A stretch of DNA of 64,000 nucleotides from Massilia rubra (GTDB taxonomy: Bacteria; Pseudomonadota; Gammaproteobacteria; Burkholderiales; Burkholderiaceae_D). The notes under the pieces are model-generated. The model was not told where the DNA came from, did not search any database, and was given only the letters and a program-made list of their open reading frames with translations. Where the stretch lies: contig NZ_VUYU01000004.1 of assembly GCF_011682065.1 (NCBI RefSeq), positions 310,001 to 374,000 on the forward strand, read 5' to 3'. Made by a program: the position numbers and the translations under genes. Positions 53,459 to 62,505 of this stretch are shown here, one piece after another (positions within the stretch are counted from its first letter, which is position 1; each line of letters opens with the position of its first letter).

Positions 53459-53586
53459 GGTGTATCCGTAGGTTTGATCAAGCGCCAGTCCTGCGCCTTG
53501 CCGGGCCGGCGCGCCGGCCTGGCCAGCCACGACGTGACTGCGGCAATGCCGCCCAGCACAGCGGCCAGAAGGACGCAGCATGCCAT
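53455..53586 (-). CDS. 43-residue single-helix membrane protein
   Basis: Start ATG at 53586 overlaps the stop of the linalool dehydratase-like gene (TAATG) and the stop TGA at 53455 overlaps the dgkA ATG (ATGA). Product: MACCVLLAAVLGGIAAVTSW then LARPARRPGKAQDWRLIKP. One membrane helix with two N-terminal Cys and a basic tail. The perfect couplings on both sides argue that it is real, although it is short and could instead be a readthrough spacer. Confidence 0.6.
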   Translation of the reverse strand: MACCVLLAAVLGGIAAVTSWLARPARRPGKAQDWRLIKPTDTP

Positions 53587-55493
53587 TATCTGCCTCCCTG
53601 GACTTGAACGTGCAGGTTTGTGCGCCCGGCGAGCGCCATGCTCACGCTGGCCTTGCCGCTGGCGTCGGCCGTGACGCTTACATCGTTGGCAAGGTACTGG
53701 CCGTACGCCCGCAGGCCGACGAGGCCAATCACGTGGATGCCGTCGGCATACAGCACCGCGCGCAAGCCATGGCCGTCGGCATGCGCACTGGCGACCAGGA
53801 TGTCGGGATACGCCAGCGCATCGAGCTGCGGCCCCGCCACCAGGGGCGGATCGCCAATCACCTGGCGAAAGCCATCGCGCGTGCCGGCCCGCGCCATCAA
53901 CTCGACCCCGTGCGCCCAGACCGAGGCGCGCATGCGGTGGATCACGCCATCCTTGAGCACACTCGGGCACTGCGCTTCCAGCGCGGCCATGCAGGCGTCG
54001 TAGACGGCGCTGTCGCCCAGTTCCGCAGCCGCCAGCGCGGTGGCGCTGTAGGCGCTGGCGCGCGAGAAGCCGTAGTTGCCGGTATCGATAGGCCAGAAGG
54101 CACGGCGGCGCAAGGCGCCATCGCGCCCGAACAACTGGCGTCGCAGCAGCAGCCACTGGCGGCGCGCCAGGTCGGGGGCGACCACGTTCAGGAAGAAGCA
54201 CGGCATCGCCAGCGGCATCGCGCCGCCGATAGCCGGCAGGGCCAGGCCGGTGCGCGCCGACTTGCATGGGACATACCGGCCGAAGCCGTCGAGGAATTCG
54301 GCTTCCAGGTTGTGGCGGAAGTCGTGCGCGCGGGCCGGCCAGCGCTGCTCGCCATGCTGGGCGTCGAAGGCCATGATGGCGCTCGCGCCGATGGTGTTAC
54401 ACAGCGGGTAGACCCAATTCGGCTCGCAGGCGATCAGGTAGTAGGGCGAGGTCGTATATTCGTGTTCGAGGCGCCGCACCAGCGAGCCGGCATCGTGCGC
54501 GTAGCGCCGCCCCGACGGATGGGTGAGCGTAAAACGGCCGCTTTCGGAGAAATCGCGGCGCCCGGTGCTGGCACTGAACAGCGCCATTTGCAGCGCCACG
54601 AAACCGGTGTACATGATGTTCTCGCGTGCGATCGGGTCCGGGTCGGCCCGCAGGTTGCCCCACAGGTTTTCCAGTCCCCAGTACGACCAGACCCGGTGCT
54701 GCGCCTGTTTGTCGAGCAGCGCGATCTGCGCCTCGTGCATATAGCCGCGAAACGCCGGCGTGTAGCGCGCTTGCGTGAGCGCCACGCCGTAGGCGAGAAA
54801 ATTCAACTGGTAGCGCGTGGCGGCAGTCTGGAACTGGTCGATTTTTTCGAAGCCGTCGAACTGGTCGAGCGGTTGCAGGGCGCGGTCGAGGGCAAAGCGC
54901 AGGCGCCGCAGGTGATCGAGCGACATTTCGGGCGCATCGCCGGTGTCGGGAGCGGCGTTGAAAATGTGGTTCAAGCGCTCCGATTGACCGGCAAGCCAGG
55001 CGTTGTCGATCTTGCGCTGACGGCGCGCGAGGGCGAAGCGGGCGGCCATGGCCAGGGCCAGCGCCACGAAAGCGAGGACTAGTCCGGAGAGCACCATGTC
55101 GATCGTCGCTGCCCGCAGCGCGCCGTGGCGCATGGTGGCCGCGCCGGCGGCCATGCCCAGCCAGGCCACGGGCGGCGCGAGGATATTGCCGGTGCCGAAC
55201 CAGACCAGCAGGGCGAAGGCGAAGGTGGCCATGCCGGCGGCCGCCGCGAGCAGGTGGCCGACGCCGCTGGCGGTGCAGATGTCGGCATGGGCGAGAAAGC
55301 CGCCGCCGGGCAGGATCAGGCCCATGCCCAGGATGCGCAGCTGGTCCTGGTGCGTCAGGAACAGCAAGGCCATTCCTGCGCCGAGCATCAGCAGATAGAG
55401 AAGGAACAGGCGGATGAGGCGTGCCTGGGTCACCGGGCCGAACAGGCGTTGGTAAGTTGGCAGGGGAACAATATCGGTGTCGTGAGAGGTCAT
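53586..55493 (-). CDS. Linalool dehydratase/isomerase-like membrane protein
   Basis: A 635-residue protein. N-terminal membrane part with four helices (to about residue 160), then an alpha/alpha-barrel domain resembling linalool dehydratase-isomerase: YQLNFLAYGVALTQARYTP, WSYWGLENLWGNL, RENIMYTGFVALQMALFSAS. Two Cys, 356 (ACEPN) and 365 (PLCN), are nine residues apart, exactly as the catalytic pair C171/C180 of the Castellaniella enzyme. The C-terminal half contains DTGNYGFSRASAY. Substrate unknown; coupling to a DgkA-type lipid kinase suggests an isoprenoid lipid (inference). Confidence 0.8.
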   Translation of the reverse strand: MTSHDTDIVPLPTYQRLFGPVTQARLIRLFLLYLLMLGAGMALLFLTHQDQLRILGMGLILPGGGFLAHADICTASGVGHLLAAAAGMATFAFALLVWFGTGNILAPPVAWLGMAAGAATMRHGALRAATIDMVLSGLVLAFVALALAMAARFALARRQRKIDNAWLAGQSERLNHIFNAAPDTGDAPEMSLDHLRRLRFALDRALQPLDQFDGFEKIDQFQTAATRYQLNFLAYGVALTQARYTPAFRGYMHEAQIALLDKQAQHRVWSYWGLENLWGNLRADPDPIARENIMYTGFVALQMALFSASTGRRDFSESGRFTLTHPSGRRYAHDAGSLVRRLEHEYTTSPYYLIACEPNWVYPLCNTIGASAIMAFDAQHGEQRWPARAHDFRHNLEAEFLDGFGRYVPCKSARTGLALPAIGGAMPLAMPCFFLNVVAPDLARRQWLLLRRQLFGRDGALRRRAFWPIDTGNYGFSRASAYSATALAAAELGDSAVYDACMAALEAQCPSVLKDGVIHRMRASVWAHGVELMARAGTRDGFRQVIGDPPLVAGPQLDALAYPDILVASAHADGHGLRAVLYADGIHVIGLVGLRAYGQYLANDVSVTADASGKASVSMALAGRTNLHVQVQGGR

Positions 55494-55591
55494 TCCTGCC
55501 GGCCGGTCGGGTAAAGCATCATTTTACTTGAACTGCCGCAAGTAAATTTGTTGCCGCCCAGAATTGGATGAGTTTGAAGGCATGGGCATGG

Positions 55592-56140
55592 CTACCATTT
55601 GCCATCGAAGCTGCCATCATAAAATTCGCCATTGCCCTTGACCAATATCGAACACGTGGGCATTTGTCGCGACAATGCCAGCAGCGCCGGGCGTGAAAAA
55701 TTGTCTCCGTCCAAGGTGATGCAGATATGCTCTAATTGCGTCATCGGCGCCAGTCGGTCCAGGCCGGACTGGTCGATCGAGGTCCCGTGGATTTGCAGAT
55801 CGACCAGGTTGTCGAGCTTTAGCAGGTGGACGATGCAGTCGTTGGTGAGCTGATCATTTTCCTTCAGCCTCAGACTAGTCAGGCGTGGCAGGGCGGCAAG
55901 ATGTGCCAGGCCCTGGTTGCTGATCTCCGTCCACTGCAGGTTCAGGTCCTCAATGCTTTTCGCTTTCGCAAGATGGGCCAGCCCGGCATCGTCGAGGTTG
56001 GTACCGCTAAAGCACGCAGAGCGCAGGTGGCTTAGCTCGCACAGCTTCTCCAGCTCGTCCATGCGAGCGATCTGGTGGCTTCGGGCGAAAGTAAAATGGT
56101 GGATAGACCGATCGAACCATACACCGTCGATCTCGATCAT
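55592..56140 (-). CDS. Leucine-rich-repeat protein
   Basis: A 182-residue protein without signal peptide. Five to six LRR units of 23-24 residues (LRSACFSGTNLDDAGLAHLAK, IEDLNLQWTEISNQGLAHLA, LTSLRLKENDQLTND), of the bacterial RI/Cys-containing style, after a short beta-rich N-terminus (MIEIDGVWFDRSIHHFTF). A cytoplasmic binding protein. No operon partner. Confidence 0.8.
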   Translation of the reverse strand: MIEIDGVWFDRSIHHFTFARSHQIARMDELEKLCELSHLRSACFSGTNLDDAGLAHLAKAKSIEDLNLQWTEISNQGLAHLAALPRLTSLRLKENDQLTNDCIVHLLKLDNLVDLQIHGTSIDQSGLDRLAPMTQLEHICITLDGDNFSRPALLALSRQMPTCSILVKGNGEFYDGSFDGKW

Positions 56141-56420
56141 GCGTGCCCTCCGCAGTCGTGCGCGCACATTGTTGAATGTGAGAAATGTATGCTGAATATC
56201 ATATGGGGCAAGGATAACCGCGAGCCTGCGCCACGCGCAAGTGGCCGCTCTTGCGGCTGCTGATATCCGACACGTCGATCATGGCGTCCTTATATATCCA
56301 AACGGAAATTAAATGTATTTACCGCCACGCTTTTAATTTACAATAGAAGATCACTGCAACGGTAGTTTTTCATTGGAAACACCCGCTTGCATCATTTCTG
56401 ATTGTTAGCGGAGTCCAGCA

Positions 56421-57368
56421 ATGAATTTTCAAGAAGGCCCTTTCGCAGGAGGGCTGGAGACAGTTTTCCTGACGCCGACGATCAGCCTCCGTTCAGGCGT
56501 TCCGGACACCTTGCCCGCATTGCAATACTGGCGCGAGCGCGTCAAGCTGCAGGCGCGCGCGCTGATGCATCGGCGCGTCACCGATCAGTGGTTGCGCGTG
56601 CTCAATGCGCATCCGGTCTTTTGCGACCTGGTGCGCGATTCGCCGAAGCTGCTGTACAAAATCTATCGCCCCTACATGAGCAATGTGCTGTGCGCCGAGG
56701 CGCGCCTGCGCGTGTTGGCGACGCATTACGGCTTTGTGTTCAGCCGTGGAATGGGGCCGCTGATCGTCGCGGCCGCTCGCGCCGGCGTAGCGCTCGGATC
56801 GGTCGAGGGCAAAACCGGCTCAATATATGAGCTGCAACTGCGCGCCGTGTCCACCATGGAACGCGAAGGCGAGCTGGTGTTGCAGTTGTGCGATGGCGGC
56901 ACGCCCGTGTTTTCGCTGGCGTTCACCTTTGCGGAAGACGAGGGCCAGCAGATCGTGTGCATCGGCTGCATCCAGGGTCCGAAGGGCAGCGACGGGCTCG
57001 AAGCGATCCGCACGGCAACGCGCGAGTTGCACGGCGCGCGGCCCAAGCATTTGCTGGTGACCCTGGTGCGGCAGCTGGGCCATGCTGTCGGTTGCAGTCG
57101 CGTGCGGCTGGTTGGGAATGCGAACCGGGTCGTACACGGTGCGATTCGCCGCGGCAAGGTGATGGCCGACTACGACCAGATGTGGAACGAGCTGGGAGCC
57201 GAGCGGCGTGCCGATGGCGATTATACGATTGCCTGCGAGCCAGTGCCGGAACCCGACATGGAACAAATCCAGTCGAAAAAGCGCTCCGAAGCGCGCAAGC
57301 GCCACGCGGTGGTGCTGGAACTGGCCGATGCGCTGGTGGCCAGCCTGGCCAAGCCGCTCAACCCTTGA
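56421..57368 (+). CDS. DUF535 (VirK/YbjX-like) protein
   Basis: A 315-residue protein. Family features: LQARALMHRRVTDQWLRVLN, RPYMSNVLCAEARLRVLATHY, SRGMGPLIVAAARAG, MEREGELVLQLCDGG, FTFAED..QIVCIGCIQGPKG and YDQMWNELGA. Function of DUF535 is unknown; VirK is linked to envelope and antimicrobial-peptide traits. Its last codons run into the outer arm of the nested inverted repeat. The 280-base region upstream is AT-rich (TTTACAATAG near 56340) and likely holds its promoter. Confidence 0.87.
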   Translation: MNFQEGPFAGGLETVFLTPTISLRSGVPDTLPALQYWRERVKLQARALMHRRVTDQWLRVLNAHPVFCDLVRDSPKLLYKIYRPYMSNVLCAEARLRVLATHYGFVFSRGMGPLIVAAARAGVALGSVEGKTGSIYELQLRAVSTMEREGELVLQLCDGGTPVFSLAFTFAEDEGQQIVCIGCIQGPKGSDGLEAIRTATRELHGARPKHLLVTLVRQLGHAVGCSRVRLVGNANRVVHGAIRRGKVMADYDQMWNELGAERRADGDYTIACEPVPEPDMEQIQSKKRSEARKRHAVVLELADALVASLAKPLNP

Positions 57369-57542
57369 TCCAGCTCAAACCGGGGTCTGACCCTAATGCC
57401 GGTAAAAACCCGTCATTCCCGCGTAGGCGGGAATCCAAGGCACCGTCGCTCAGCTAAGATGCCTTGGATTCCCGCCTACGCGGGAATGACGGGTCTTAAG
57501 TTAACTCTATTAGGGTCTGACCCCGGTTTGAGGCGGATCAAG
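57364..57542. repeat. Composite inverted-repeat (MITE-like) element, outer arms
   Basis: Outer arms 57374-57397 and 57509-57532 are perfect 24-bp reverse complements (core GGGGTCTGACCCTAAT); after two mismatches the match continues with CTTGATCC / GGATCAAG at 57364-57371 and 57535-57542. The left arm includes the DUF535 stop codon. No ORF inside. Confidence 0.8.
57409..57493. repeat. Inner REP-type palindrome (CGTCATTCCCGC repeat)
   Basis: Arms 57409-57442 and 57460-57493 are perfect 34-bp reverse complements around a 17-base loop; each arm itself holds the palindrome ATTCCCGC-GTAG-GCGGGAAT. This is the widespread bacterial REP/BIME sequence. It lies inside the outer repeat, as if one element inserted into another. 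Confidence 0.85.
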
Positions 57543-57635
57543 TCAGGGGACGCTGGTGGCGGCCGCCGCCGGGCATGCGGCCCGGCTGGCGCCTGCCGGA
57601 AGATGCTCGCCCTTCATCGTCCGTGTCAGTGGGGC
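57543..57635 (-). pseudogene. Relic copy of the C-terminal tail of the Pls/PosA-type synthetase
   Basis: Minus-strand frame reads RLAPLTRTMKGEHLPAGASR and then ACPAAAATSVP with a stop, aligning with the end of the 1349-residue synthetase (RLGPLTLVMKGEHIPAGTSW, GCPAAPAR). Nothing else of the gene is present. Its left edge touches the nested repeat. It overlaps the last codons of the 204-residue gene in another frame. Confidence 0.75.
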
Positions 57636-58240
57636 GAGGCGTGGAAGCCGCCGTGCAGCGCGACCGAATTGGCGCGGTGGACATCGTCCAGGCCGGCGCC
57701 GTGCACACCCCCCGCCACGTCCGGTGCGTAGGGCGCAATACCATCGGTGTAGCCCGCGAGGTTTTTGATCTGCGCGATGGCCGCCGCATCGCCCTCGAAT
57801 GCCTGCGCCATTTCCTCGGCGTAGTCGAGCGGGTCGACCATGAACATGATCTCGAGCGGATTCATGGTCAAATACGGAAGCGGCAGGGCTTTGAGCGCAT
57901 CCATGGCGTGTTGCCAATATGCCTTGCCCAATGCCGGATCGCCGGCGATCGCTTCGAAGTGCGGCAGCGCTTGCGACATGTTTTCAATCGCCTTGGCGAC
58001 GGTGGTGCATGGCAAGCCGACTTCGATCGCTTCTTCGTCCTCGTCCTCATCTTCATCGAGCTCGACCGTCACCATCTGGAGATCGTCCGCCTTGAAGCAG
58101 AAAAACCAGGGGATGGGGATCGCGTAGGACGCTTCGGCAACCTCCGCATAGCTGTTTCCCGGCTTGTCCAGATCACGGGCCAGTGCAAACGGGTTGCTGG
58201 TCAGGACTGAGGTGTTTAACAGGTATGCGCGGTTCGCCAT
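57626..58240 (-). CDS. Hypothetical cytoplasmic protein downstream of the synthetase
   Basis: A 204-residue protein, no signal peptide: MANRAYLLNTSVLTSNPFAL, PIPWFFCFKADDLQMVTVEL, an acidic run DEDEDEDEE, and LPYLTMNPLEIMFMVDPLDYAEEM. No family recognised. Thirty-six bases after the synthetase stop, same strand. Its final residues (GGFHASPH) are encoded inside the relic synthetase tail read in another frame, so its C-terminus was probably shaped by that duplication. Confidence 0.7.
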   Translation of the reverse strand: MANRAYLLNTSVLTSNPFALARDLDKPGNSYAEVAEASYAIPIPWFFCFKADDLQMVTVELDEDEDEDEEAIEVGLPCTTVAKAIENMSQALPHFEAIAGDPALGKAYWQHAMDALKALPLPYLTMNPLEIMFMVDPLDYAEEMAQAFEGDAAAIAQIKNLAGYTDGIAPYAPDVAGGVHGAGLDDVHRANSVALHGGFHASPH

Positions 58241-58276
58241 GGGGTGCTTTCTGGTAACAGGAATGAGTCTGACAGT

Positions 58277-61200
58277 TTATGTTGCCGAGGCCGCACTTGC
58301 AACACGCGCGGGCGCCGCCGGGCAACCCGCCCAACTGGTGCCTGCGGGAATGTGCTCGCCCTTCATCACCAGGGTTAGCGGGCCGAGGCGGGCGTTGTCG
58401 CCGATTTTGGCGCTGTAGAGCACGGCACTGCGCGGCCCCATCGTGACCTTGCTGCCGATCTCGACATGATCAATCTTCATCACGCGGTCTTCGAACAGGT
58501 GGGTCTGCGGGCAGGCGAACGCGTTGAGCTCGCTGTAGTCGCCGATCGAGACGCAGTCGAACTCGGTGATATCGGTGGTGTCCAGATACACGCCGCGCCC
58601 CATTTTGCATCCCAACAAGCGGAACGCGACCGGCAGCCAGGGCGTGCCGCGCAGATAGCGCATGAAGTTCGGTACGGCAATGCCTTCGTACAGATTGGTG
58701 ACGCCTTCCGACAGCCAAACGAACGGCGTCCACATCGGCGCCGAGCGCTTGCGGTAGTGGCCCAGCAGCAGCCATTTGAGCGTGAGCACGAACACGAAGT
58801 TGCCGATGCCGTACACCAGGCCGGCCAGCGCCAGGTCGGCGATCACCTCGCCCCACAGCCCGGCGGCGGCGGTCGGCATGACGTCGAGCACCACCGTGTA
58901 GCCGACCGCAATCACCAGCGCGTGCGGGGCAACGATACGGAAAGTTTCCACCAGGGTGCGTCCGACGCGGCGCAGCGCCGATGGCCGGTAGGTCAGCCAT
59001 TCGGGATAGCCGCTGACCTGCTCGCGCGCCGGCAAGTGGATCGCCGGCGAACCGAGCCAGGTATCGCCGCTGGCCATGCGCGCGTTGTCCGGCGCATGGG
59101 TGTGCACGCCGACCAGCACCCGTTCCGGCAGGATGGTGCCATCCGGAATATAGCTGCCGTTGCCGACGAAGCTGCGGTGCGATACCACGGTCGCCTGCAT
59201 GGTCATCCAGCCGCCGTCGATGTGTTCGTCGCCGAGCATGACGGCGTCGGCGATGAAGGTTTCGTCGCCCAGGGTCAGCATGTCGGGCACCACGCCGAGC
59301 GCGGTCGAAATCTCGGCATCGCGCCCGACCTTGGCGCCCAGCAGGCGATACCAGAAGGGCGCGAACACGGTCGCATAAATGCCGTGCAGCACGTTCAGGC
59401 TGGATTCCTGGATATGGCTCACCAGCCATTTTGCACAATAGATATTACTGTGGACGGCGGAGCGACCCGGTTTCAGGCGCGGCAAGCCGCCCCAGCGGAT
59501 CGCGGCCGAGACCAGCGCGGTCAGCACGATCAGCACGGCGGAAGCCGGAAACGCCAGCAGGAAATAGCGCACCAGCTGGGTCATGACCTGGTTGCCTTGC
59601 AGCCAGGGCATGACTTCCATTTCATCGAGCCAGTCGATCAAGACAAAACTCGGGAACACCGGCATGAAGAACACCGTGGTCACCAGCAAGATGCCGAACA
59701 CGAAGAAGACCGCTTCGCCCGCCAGGCGCGCAGGGCTGACCTTCGGTCGCGGCGGCAGGGTCGACACGAACGGTCCCTGGTCGCGCGCGGGCGAGCCGCC
59801 CCACACGCGCGCCGCCGGCACGCTGGCGCCATCGGCCAACGCGGCCTGTCCTTCGAGGTGGCCGAGCGCGCCGACCGAGGTGTTGCCTTCCATGACGGCG
59901 TAGGACGATACCGAGGCGTTTTCGCCAAGCGCAATGGCGCCCAGCAGCAGGCGGCCGCGATCGACGCGCGCGTTTTCGAGGTTCACGGCGTTGCCGATGC
60001 TCACGCCATCGGCGATGTCGAGCAAGTCCGGCGCGCGCAGGGTCATCGAGCCGACCAGCACTTCGCTACCGACCCGTGCGCCAAGCGCGCGCAGCCACCA
60101 GACGTACAGCGAGGATCCGCTCAGCAGGTACACCGGGGCCGACTCGACCAGGCGGTCGGCCAGCCACCAGCGGTAATAGGTCCAGCCCCACAGCGGGTAA
60201 GACCCGGCCTTGAGGCGCCCGGCGATGAGCCATTTGCCGGCGATCGCGATGACGAATTCCATCACGGTGGCGAACAGGAATACGCCGATCGAGGCGGCCA
60301 CCGCGCGCGCCACCGAGTCGCCCGCTTCTCCTGTGAAAAAGTGATACGTGAAGAACGGCGCCAGCCACTGCGCCATGCGCAGGGTGACCAGCGGTGGAAT
60401 GGCCAGCGCCTGGCCGGCCGCGCAGATCCAGCGCCGGGTGGCGGACGGCGCCGTCCAATCCTGCTCGGCCGCGCCGGCGGCCGGCGCATCCATCAGGGCG
60501 ATGGCGATCTTGCCGATCTGGCGTTGCTGATAGATATCGCGCACGGTGACGTGGGCAAACGCCGGATCGGTGCGCAAGGCCGAGGCCAGCCGCGCGGCGA
60601 ACAGGGAATGGCCGCCCAGGTCGGTAAAAAAGTCGGCTTCGCGCCGGATCGGCTGGCCGGGGAACAGGCCGGCCAGGGCCTTGAACAGGGCTTCCTCGGC
60701 CGGGGTTTCGGGCTGGTCCGAGCCATCGGCGGCGGCCAGGGTGGCCAGCGGCATGGCCTTGAGCGCCTTGCGGTCGATCTTGCCCGACGTTAAGCGTGGC
60801 ATCAGCGGCAAGATCTCGTAGCGGCTCGGGACCATATAGGCCGGCAAATGCTCTCCCAGCGCGCGGCGCAGGGTGGGGCTCGATACCGACTCGTCGCTGG
60901 CGCCGGCGGCGGCTACCACGTAAGCGACCAGCTGGTCGATGCCGTCGTCCTTGCGCAGCAGCACGGCCACCGTGCCCACCCCCGCTTGCTGGGCCAGCAC
61001 CGCTTCGATTTCGCCCAATTCCACCCGGAAGCCCCGGATTTTCACCTGGTCGTCGGTGCGGCCGAGGCACTGCACTTCGCCGTCGGCATCGATGCGCGCC
61101 AGGTCGCCGGTACGGTACAGGCGCGCGTCGTGCGGCCCGCTGGCCCAGGGGTTGGCCAGGAATTTCTCATCGGTCAGGTCGGGCCGGCCGAGGTAGCCGG

Positions 61201-62326
61201 CGGCCAGGCCCGGACCGGTGATGCACAACTCGCCCGTGGCGCCGCGCGGTTGCAGCGCCAGGACCGGGCCTTCGGTGCCGATCACCAGCAGGCCGTAGTT
61301 GGGCAAGGGGGTGCCGATGGTGATCGTGCGCCCCGGCTCCAGGCGCGCCAGGCTGCACGAGACGGTCGCCTCGGTCGGTCCGTAGGTGTTAAAAATCTGG
61401 CGGCCGGGCGCGGCCCAGCGCTCGACCACGGATTCGGGGCACATTTCGCCCCCCAGATTAATCAGGCGCAAGCCGGGCACGTCTTCGGCGAACAGGGCCA
61501 GCAGGGTCGGCACGGCGTGCAACACGGTCACGCGGTTGGCGGACAGCATGCGCGGCAACGTTTCCGGGTCGCCGGCAATTTCCTTGGGGCCAATCCAGAG
61601 CGTGGCGCCGACCAGGTAGGAAATCCAGATTTCCTCGAACGACATGTCGAAGGCCACCGAAAAGCCCTGGTACACGCGGTCCTCGGCGCGCACGCCTAGC
61701 ACCGCGTTTTCGCTGCGCAAGAAGTGGCAAATGCTGCGCTGGGAAATCAGGATGCCTTTCGGCTTGCCGGTCGAACCCGAGGTGTAGATGACGTAGGCGG
61801 GCACGTCGGGCGAGACCTCGCCCCGGCGTTGCAGCCGTTCGCCGTCCGCCAGCGGGGCCAGCAAGTCTTCGGCGCACCAGGCGGCGGTGGGGCCGCCGGC
61901 CAGTTGCGCGGCAAAGGCGGCGCTGGTGACCACGCCAACGGCGCTGGCGTCGTCCACGCAGACGGCGAGGCGCTCGACCGGCGTATCCTGGTCGACCGGC
62001 AGCCAGGCGGCGCCGGCCTTGGCGATGGCAGCTTGTGCAACCAGCAACTCGATGCCGCGCATCATCCACAGGCCGACAATATGGCCGGGACGCACGCCCA
62101 GGCCGATCAGGCGCGAGGCGCCGATATCGGCCAGCCGGTCCAGTTCGGCGTAGCTCAGGCGGCGTTCCTGGTAGATCAGCGCAAGCTGGTCGGGCGCGCG
62201 GCGGGCGCTCGCTTCGAGCAGGTCGGCCAGGATTTCGTGTTTCAGCAGGGAGGGTTCGGCCGGCCCGTACAAAATGTCGGGATGGGCGGCGACAGGAGCG
62301 TCGGAAAGCGAAGTTAATTCGAGCAT
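58277..62326 (-). CDS. Pls/PosA-type single-module NRPS (homopolyamino-acid synthetase-like)
   Basis: A 1349-residue membrane NRPS. Adenylation domain (about 25-520): YVIYTSGSTGKPKG, NTYGPTEATVS, GELCITGPGLAAGYLG, YRTGDLARIDADG, GKIDRKALK. Carrier domain with phosphopantetheine Ser574 (LGGHSLFAARL). The rest (about 630-1349) has six hydrophobic segments and three left-handed-beta-helix acyltransferase-like blocks (for example VLVGSMTLRAPDLLDIADGV), the layout of epsilon-poly-lysine synthetase Pls. Specificity residues D227, M228 and E231 fit a basic amino acid (D-x-E as in lysine-type codes; inference). No condensation or thioesterase domain. No partner hydrolase is seen in the window. Confidence 0.9.
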   Translation of the reverse strand: MLELTSLSDAPVAAHPDILYGPAEPSLLKHEILADLLEASARRAPDQLALIYQERRLSYAELDRLADIGASRLIGLGVRPGHIVGLWMMRGIELLVAQAAIAKAGAAWLPVDQDTPVERLAVCVDDASAVGVVTSAAFAAQLAGGPTAAWCAEDLLAPLADGERLQRRGEVSPDVPAYVIYTSGSTGKPKGILISQRSICHFLRSENAVLGVRAEDRVYQGFSVAFDMSFEEIWISYLVGATLWIGPKEIAGDPETLPRMLSANRVTVLHAVPTLLALFAEDVPGLRLINLGGEMCPESVVERWAAPGRQIFNTYGPTEATVSCSLARLEPGRTITIGTPLPNYGLLVIGTEGPVLALQPRGATGELCITGPGLAAGYLGRPDLTDEKFLANPWASGPHDARLYRTGDLARIDADGEVQCLGRTDDQVKIRGFRVELGEIEAVLAQQAGVGTVAVLLRKDDGIDQLVAYVVAAAGASDESVSSPTLRRALGEHLPAYMVPSRYEILPLMPRLTSGKIDRKALKAMPLATLAAADGSDQPETPAEEALFKALAGLFPGQPIRREADFFTDLGGHSLFAARLASALRTDPAFAHVTVRDIYQQRQIGKIAIALMDAPAAGAAEQDWTAPSATRRWICAAGQALAIPPLVTLRMAQWLAPFFTYHFFTGEAGDSVARAVAASIGVFLFATVMEFVIAIAGKWLIAGRLKAGSYPLWGWTYYRWWLADRLVESAPVYLLSGSSLYVWWLRALGARVGSEVLVGSMTLRAPDLLDIADGVSIGNAVNLENARVDRGRLLLGAIALGENASVSSYAVMEGNTSVGALGHLEGQAALADGASVPAARVWGGSPARDQGPFVSTLPPRPKVSPARLAGEAVFFVFGILLVTTVFFMPVFPSFVLIDWLDEMEVMPWLQGNQVMTQLVRYFLLAFPASAVLIVLTALVSAAIRWGGLPRLKPGRSAVHSNIYCAKWLVSHIQESSLNVLHGIYATVFAPFWYRLLGAKVGRDAEISTALGVVPDMLTLGDETFIADAVMLGDEHIDGGWMTMQATVVSHRSFVGNGSYIPDGTILPERVLVGVHTHAPDNARMASGDTWLGSPAIHLPAREQVSGYPEWLTYRPSALRRVGRTLVETFRIVAPHALVIAVGYTVVLDVMPTAAAGLWGEVIADLALAGLVYGIGNFVFVLTLKWLLLGHYRKRSAPMWTPFVWLSEGVTNLYEGIAVPNFMRYLRGTPWLPVAFRLLGCKMGRGVYLDTTDITEFDCVSIGDYSELNAFACPQTHLFEDRVMKIDHVEIGSKVTMGPRSAVLYSAKIGDNARLGPLTLVMKGEHIPAGTSWAGCPAAPARVASAASAT

Positions 62327-62330
62327 TTAT

Positions 62331-62340
62331 ACCACGTGGT
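62331..62340. promoter_or_regulatory. Palindrome ACCACGTGGT before the synthetase
   Basis: A perfect 10-bp palindrome four bases before the synthetase start codon. Possible operator or part of the ribosome loading site; may be chance in GC-rich DNA. Confidence 0.25.
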
Positions 62341-62505
62341 TGAGACGGCGCGGAGGGACCTCGGCGCCAAACGTCAAGATATAACATTTCGCAGACGCCG
62401 TGTTACCGCACGGCTCTTTAATCAGGGAAAATTAAGAATGGCCGCGACACCCGGGTGATCCGACAGGTACAATTGCCGCACGTAAATAATATGAACGAGA
62501 CTGCC

